Source: Corythucha ciliata
Taxonomy: Eukaryota > Arthropoda > Insecta > Hemiptera > Tingidae
DNA length: 64,000 nt
Assembly (NCBI GenBank): GCA_038030265.1
Contig: CM075939.1
Coordinates: forward strand, 54,355,253 to 54,419,252
Reading direction: 5' to 3'
The notes below the pieces were generated by a model. It was not told where the DNA came from and searched no databases. It saw nothing but the letters and a program-made list of their open reading frames with translations. Every line of letters starts with the position of its first letter. Within the stretch, counting starts at the first letter, position 1. Below, piece after piece: positions 59,001 through 64,000 of the stretch. The translations under genes were made by a program, and so were the position numbers.

Positions 59001-59400
59001 AAATTTAGTTTTAAAAGAGTGAAAACCCGTGAAACAGCCTTTCATAAATGTAAAAATGACGAGATTTGGTTTTTGATTGTGCTAAAGGCGAATTATTGGT
59101 CCTGAGAATTAGGCTGCGTTTTTCTGGTTTGTCGGTCGAATGGTCAGGCTGTGGGGTAAGTTTCAGATATACCCCACAGAAATCGCTGTCTTGATCTTCG
59201 AGTGGACTGTGCGTTTTTATCCCCGTTCCGATTGGGTCAATTTTAGTCTTACCAAGAACAGCGCACTCTAGTGTTTTTCCCCCCTCAATTTTAGCCCTTT
59301 TAGGGCCTCCAAAAACCACGAATTGTGACTTGCACGTATGCTTTCTCTACAGGAAAAGCACACATGGACCTCTGCGGCCACCTCCCTCGCCAGTACCACA
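56090..59400. repeat. F4 phrase-repeat field
   Basis: Phrases such as 'aaaccaatttcgctgggtga' (57000-57500) and 'gttttgaatgagcaaaatcc' (58560-59060), both of about 35-45 bases, recur with drift; 56190-56300 has similar ones. The longer frame at 56321-56824 lacks family motifs. Contains one MITE (58168-58304). Confidence 0.55.
58168..58304. mobile_element. 137-bp MITE, family GGCCCGTTCAC, copy 3
   Basis: Ends AGGCCCGTTCACAAGCTC and GAGCTTGTGAACGGGCCT, the best-preserved pair in the window; flanks TAA and TAT. Confidence 0.8.
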
Positions 59401-59401
59401 G

Positions 59402-59516
59402 TGTTGGATTTGTTAAATACTCTTTATTCAAAAAAATACGAGAAGGGAAGGAATAATTATGAATAATCAAAACATAATAAGATGGGAGTGGGCTGTGTAG
59501 TGTACACTATACAACA
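59402..59516 (-). repeat. Gypsy 3' LTR (115 bp)
   Basis: Near-identical to the 63725-63841 copy; flanked by CACAG outside and a purine tract inside. Confidence 0.9.
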
Positions 59517-59553
59517 TTTCCTCCCCGCAGTGGGAGTTTACCAATCATCTGGT

Positions 59554-60585
59554 CTATTTGTTGGGTGGTCGTCGAATTCGAGTTGAACGTCTTGGGACGT
59601 TTGGTAGACCTAAACTTGGTGGAGTATTAGGAGTAACTGGTGCTGGATATGCGCTGATCTGGCTAGGTGAGTCATGATCAGACGGTTCGTGAGCCGGTGA
59701 TGATGACGGTTGTTGAGTCGGTGGTGGCGAAGGTTGTTGATGGTCTACTGTTGGTAGCTGAAGCTGGCGTCCATAATAGTGTATTCGTCTTTCACTTCGC
59801 CTCTTCTCCGGTACAGCAGCAGTTTCTGAAATGTCTTCTCTGCAGGGCTTTATTTGATCGATGTGGTGCCGGAAGCGTCGATGTTTAAATTCAATCTCAT
59901 AATGAACGTCTCCAAGGCGCCGAGATATTCTTCCCTTGATCGACTTATCCATGCGAGGGTTTTCAGACGTGAAGTACACCATAGCCTTATCTTCAAATTC
60001 TCGAAACGAAGGTACAAAATTCGACTGTTGTTTTTCTTGAATTTTGGCTCCAACATTTTGTGGCCGGACGAGGTCCAGTTTTGTGCGGATATTTCGTCCT
60101 GAGAAGAGTAGAGCGGGTGGTTCGTTCGTTGTCGAATGAGGAGCTTTTCTGTACTGTAGCAGAAATTCATTGAGGTTTCTCCTAAGACTACCTGGTGTCG
60201 TATTCATGCTTCTTAAGGCATCCTTTACTGTTTAACGCATCGTTCAGCCAGGCCGTTTGTTGAGGGATGGTACGGGGCGGTGCGTTTGTGGCACTTAACT
60301 CCTGAAGACATTAGAAAAGATCTGAATTCATCTGATGTGAATTGTGGTCCATTATCTGAAACGATAGTGACAGGAACCCCGAAGGAAGAGAAAAGTCTGT
60401 CCAGGATTTCGATTGTAGCGGTCGCCGTGGTTGATTTAGTAATAGAAACTTCAATCCATTTGCTGTACGCATCGACCACTATTAGAAGCATTGATCCTGC
60501 AAAAGGTCCGGCAAAATCAATGTGGATACGTTCCCAAGGGGCCTTGGGATACTCCCAATGATGAGTCCTGAATTTCGGAGGTGCA
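59554..60585 (-). pseudogene. Gypsy integrase core and tail
   Basis: Core frame (to 60225) has LIVVDAYSKWIEV, VSDNGPQFTSDEF and YHPSTNGLAERCV, so D, D, E are present. A one-base loss near 60228 gives a stop; the tail then runs 60207-59554 with LNEFLLQYRKAPHSTTNEPP, a basic GRISRRLGDVHYEIE module, and a Pro/Ser-rich end (RRSTRIRRPPNK) just before the 3' LTR. Confidence 0.85.
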
Positions 60586-61369
60586 TGTGCGTTTCTGGAA
60601 CATGAAGTGCATTTCTTAGATTCTCGATATCATTATCTATACCAGGCCAGTAGACGAATGAACGAGCGATACTTTTCATCTTGACGATCCCCAAATGGGC
60701 AGAATGTAAGTCTTGCAGAATTGCAGGGCGGAGAGACGGTGGAATAACAACTCGATGTTCGAAGAGCAAGCAGCCGCTCAAAAGGGTATAGTTTACTTCC
60801 GGGGATTTGAGTTTGTGCCGTGCAAGATCCTGCCCTGCTTCCAATAGCATAACGATTTTACCCAGGTGCTCGTCTTTTCTCGTGTGTTTCGCTATTTTGT
60901 CGGCTGTAATTGGCAACCGAGTGATGTGATGAAGCATGAAATCTTCAATATCGGATTTTTCTTCTACCTTCCCGATCGTTTGTTGGAGTATGGGTATGCG
61001 AGAGCAATAATCAGCGTTGGCGTTTTCTTTTGAAGTCTTAAAAATCACGTCAAAGTTGAAGTTTGAAAGGTAGTCAGCATAATTGGTCATACGGCTGATA
61101 CAAAGGACATCAGGTAAAGACTTTTCCGGGTGAAGGATCTGAGTGAGGGGTTTGTGGTCGGTCATCAGTGTGAAATGTCGGGCGTACACGTAGTAAAAGA
61201 ACTTCTGTATTGCCCAAACTATAGCTAGAGCTTCTTTGTCGATTTGGGGGTATCGTTGTTCTGTTTGACTCATTGTGCGGCTGGCAAAGGCGATCGACCT
61301 CTCTCTACCATCTGGCAGTCTGTGGGATAAAGCAGCACCTAATCCGGTCTTGCTAGCGTCGGTTGCCAA
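60482..61369 (-). pseudogene. Gypsy RNase H and integrase zinc region
   Basis: MATDASKTGLGAALSH, then KEALAIVWAIQKFFYYVYAR, FTLMTDHKPL and NANADYCSRIP are the gypsy RNase H hallmarks with the catalytic acidic residues. After a linker, HSAHLGIVKMKSIARSFVYW begins the integrase zinc region; its Cys pair is lost to a frameshift near 60600. Confidence 0.85.
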
Positions 61370-61389
61370 TAAAAGTGGTAACGAGGGGT

Positions 61390-62132
61390 CATAAAGGCAT
61401 TAGCACTTGAGGAGACGTTAGGATGTTTTTTATGTTTTCGTAAGCTTTTTGGGCTTCCGTTGTCCAAGTAAATTGACCACTCCACAGGATTTCTCTAAGA
61501 ACTCTGTCTTTCGTGGAGAGATTTGGAATGAAAGAGCTGTAGTACGTAGCTTTCCCAACGAACAGTTGTAGTTCTTCCAGTGAAGAGGGTCGTGGAGCAT
61601 CCCGAATGGCAGAAACATGTCATGATTTTTGAATGCCATTAGCATCGATTTTATGACCCAGGAATTCAACTGAGTTTGAAATGAAAGTGCACTTTTCGCG
61701 ATTCAGTCGCAGGCCACGGGTCTTCAGTCGGTGCAACACATTTTCCAGAACTTGCATCATGTCGGGAAGATCTTTTCCGAAAGCCAAGATGTCATCAAAG
61801 AATACCACGACGTTTCTCAAACCGTGTAGAACTTCCTCAATACGACGCTGCCAAACAGCTGGAATATTTGCTGCTCCGTACACCGCTCTTGTAGGTCGGA
61901 CGAGCCCATGAGTGGGTGTGTTGAGGGTCAGAGCATGACCGAATTCTTCATCTACAGGCAAGTGACTATAAGCATCGGTGAGATCTAAATGACAAAATAG
62001 CTTTGCCCCCTTTAAGCTGTCGAAAATGTGCTCTGATTTTGGGATTGGGTGTTCATCTACAATTATCCGTGGGTTAAGAGTTGGTTTGTAGTTACCCGTG
62101 ATGCGTATTTTGCCTTTTTTTTTTAGCAACAA
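61390..62132 (-). pseudogene. Gypsy reverse transcriptase palm and thumb
   Basis: FCHLDLTDAYSHLPVDEE supplies the first catalytic Asp, and VVFFDDILAFGKD the FxDD box (both Asp present). The frame stops near 61620 and the thumb continues in other frames (APRPSSLEELQLF, about 61565-61605), so one more frameshift before RNase H. Confidence 0.82.
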
Positions 62133-62790
62133 CGTGAGTGGTGGATGCCCATTCAGAGTGATCGACTTTCTCGTAGAATCCTGCGGCTATTTTAGCGTCG
62201 ATTTCTTTTTTGTACGCGTCACGTAAAGCATAAGGAATTTCTGGTGGACGGAGAAATACTGGTTTTGCACCAGGTTTGAAATGTACCTTGATTGGAGGGT
62301 CAACAAGTTTTCCGGCTTTTTCCGAAAAAACATCAGAATAACGGGATAAAAGTTTATTCAATTCCGAATGGTCAATTAAAGAGGGAGCTGGTTGTGAGAT
62401 TGTTAAGTTATTTACATTTCCAGTGGAAAATAGTGCTGTGAAATTGATGTCGTGAACGAAGTGTGTGATCCATTCACGACCGAAAAGGGATTCGAAATTT
62501 CCGTCAACGATGTACAAGTCAAGTTTGGAAGTTTTACGGGCGAATGAAACGTTGACAGTTAGTTTTCCAAGACAGGCCAACGGGTGACCAGAGTAGCTGG
62601 AAAATTTTCTGCTTGTTTTTTGCAATGAAAATTGTCTTTTAATTGAGCGAAGCGTTCGGATGCTCATGATACTGCAGGGGGCGCCCGTGTCTAATTCCAT
62701 TTTGACTTCAGTTCCGTCGATGCGAACAGAGAGTAATTTTTTTTTCACTAGATTTTCGGTCCACGTCGAGCTTGTCGAAATACTCAACAA
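62105..62790 (-). pseudogene. Gypsy protease and RT N-terminus
   Basis: Protease motif MELDTGAPCSIMS; then the spacer and RT start (KPVFLRPPEIPYALRD, AAGFYEKVDHSEWASTTHVV). Frame lost in a ten-base A run (complement of T at 62115-62124). It overlaps the gag frame by about 80 bases in another frame, as usual for a gag-pol shift. Confidence 0.82.
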
Positions 62791-63701
62791 CGTCAGCCTC
62801 TAATTCGTCTGACGTAGATACATCCTTGATCACTTGGTTGGACCGACAGATTTTGGCAATATGTCCCTTTTTTCCACAGGAGTGGCACATCGCGTCTCGA
62901 AAGGTGCAGTTTGAGCGGAAGTGAATACCACCGCAGCCATAGCAACTTTTTTCAGGATTATTGGGGGTTACGTCGTCGTTACGGGTTTGATGACGGGGTT
63001 GGTATTTTTTAACTTTAGCGTAGCCTACTTTATTTGTATGATCTGGGGACCACTCCGGCGCACGTCCCTTAATTTCTGAAGTCGTCTGTCTCGTTGCTTC
63101 AAGATTGATGGCGATTTCGTAGGCCATCTTAAACGATGTAGGGTTTTTTGAAATTATTTCGTCGCATATTTCTTTGGAATGAAGGCCGTGAAGAAGTTGT
63201 TCAATGAGCATTCTGTCGAGGAACTCCCCATATTCACATCGAGATGCCATAGTTTTCAGGCGAAGAACGAACTCAGAAACAGTCTCGTCGTTGGATTGAG
63301 ACATTCGTCGGAACTTGACACTTTCGGCGTACTTGTTTGTTTCGCTGTCGAAGAGATCGACGAGCACTGATTAAATTTCTCCATAGGATAGCGAGTCTGG
63401 AAGGAGGGCTAACGAGATATTTTAGTGCGTCGTTGAGATATGTACCCATGTTGACGAGAATGTAATTGGATCGGAGGTCGAGTGGAACTTTGCTGAGTTG
63501 GAAAGCCCAATCCGCTCTCGTGAAATAGTCGCGTACGGATGAACATTCTTTTGGACGATACTCTGGTAGAGTAAAGGGAGGCGGCTTAGCAGCAGCGACG
63601 TCGGCAGGAGGAGCGCTACGAATATTTGAGGTCGCCGTTTGAAGAGCTTCAGCTAGTAAGTTGACGAGAGCACTGAGGGGATTCTCCGGTGCGTCTTCCA
63701 T
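62708..63701 (-). pseudogene. Gypsy gag with two zinc knuckles, frameshifted
   Basis: First frame 63701 to about 63370 (LPEYRPKECSSVRDYFTRAD, typical gypsy gag start); homology then shifts to the 63367-62708 frame. The latter ends with two knuckles: CYGCGGIHFRSNC and CHSCGKKGHIAKIC. The break near 63370-63390 removes continuity. Nucleocapsid function inferred from the knuckles. Confidence 0.8.
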
Positions 63702-63724
63702 CAGGGAACCGCTTCTGACCCAGT

Positions 63725-63841
63725 TGTTGGATTTGTTAAATACTCTTTATTCAAAAAAATACGAGAAGGGAAGGAATCATAATATGAATAATCAAAACAT
63801 AATAAGATGGGAGTGGGCTGTGTAGTGTACACTATACAACA
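63725..63841 (-). repeat. Gypsy 5' LTR (117 bp)
   Basis: Differs from the other LTR near 'ggaatcataatatgaata' (63774-63791) by two extra bases and a substitution. Flanked outside by CACAG. Confidence 0.9.
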
Positions 63842-63846
63842 CACAG

Positions 63847-64000
63847 GACGCTACTGATCACAAAAATCGACTCGGCCATCGTTCAATTTGATGCGATGCG
63901 AGGTTGGGTTCTTATCCTGATGAGTTGGGGTGCGGGGTGTCTTACTTGGGTCAAAGCTTCAAAGGCTTCAGCCATGCTTGCGTGTTCCTCGCTGTCTCGT
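63847..64000. other. Right flank of gypsy element
   Basis: Starts 'gacgctactgatc', a phrase seen also at about 49629, so the gypsy landed in a dispersed repeat. No gene. Confidence 0.5.

Larger units (their letters stand above)
59402..63841 (-). mobile_element. Ty3/gypsy LTR retrotransposon, both LTRs, broken frames
   Basis: 4.44-kb minus-strand element. LTRs 59402-59516 (115 bp) and 63725-63841 (117 bp) differ by a small indel; they start TGTTGG and end CAACA. Target duplication CACAG at 59397-59401 and 63842-63846. Inside the 5' LTR is a primer-site-like CTGGGTCAGAAGCGG (possibly tRNA-Leu), and GCGGGGAGGAAA precedes the 3' LTR. Order gag, protease, RT, RNase H, integrase. No envelope gene. 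Similar in style to the K02A2.6-like lineage. Confidence 0.92.

Noticed and set aside
1..64000. Bacterial-type operon or defence system
   Set aside because: No prokaryotic gene organisation anywhere; introns, LTRs and LINEs show eukaryotic DNA.

Overview
This is eukaryotic nuclear DNA: introns, long A/T runs, LTR and non-LTR retrotransposons, many short inverted-repeat elements, and no operons or ribosome-binding sites. The only gene I can model end to end belongs to the arthropod gustatory/odorant receptor (7tm_7) family, so the source is an arthropod and most likely an insect. A sap-feeding hemipteran such as a whitefly is only a guess. Fewer than 1.1 kb of the 64 kb looks like host coding sequence.

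Layout. At 1.3-2.5 kb (minus strand) lies a three-exon chemoreceptor gene. At 2.9-7.6 kb there are arrays of a degenerate ~30-bp phrase repeat (family F1), with a decayed non-LTR RNase H fragment that is itself split by a 394-bp TTAA-flanked MITE. At 7.6-10.8 kb is an internally deleted BEL/Pao element with identical 104-bp LTRs (minus strand). At 10.9-14.2 kb is a 5'-truncated I-like non-LTR retrotransposon with RT and RNase H (plus strand). From 14.2 to 29.4 kb the DNA is mostly unclassified, with a PIF/Harbinger relic, several MITEs and a second large F1 block. At 29.4-34.0 kb is a Ty1/copia element (minus strand) with a MITE in one LTR. At 35.5-39.1 kb is a GACGTC-rich repeat field (F5) holding a mini Ty3/gypsy element (LTR + integrase) and two small coding relics. 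At 39.2-50.2 kb are MITEs, further phrase-repeat fields (F2, F3, F1) and a THAP-like exon relic. At 50.4-59.4 kb are a three-copy dispersed repeat, a 617-bp TA-flanked foldback element and phrase family F4. At 59.4-63.8 kb is a Ty3/gypsy element with both LTRs (minus strand).

How it fits together. Target-site duplications could be read for the BEL, I-like, copia, both gypsy and several MITE insertions, so much of the window can be read as a stack of dated insertions. All autonomous-type elements here are broken. The BEL and the mini-gypsy copies keep their ends but have lost RT, so they must have been moved in trans or lost it after insertion. About a quarter of the window, by eye, is made of degenerate tandem phrase repeats (F1-F5) of ~30-50 bp. 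They share one style, a conserved phrase recurring with irregular spacing and heavy drift, and match no element class I know. With the receptor gene model, they are the most interesting part of the window.
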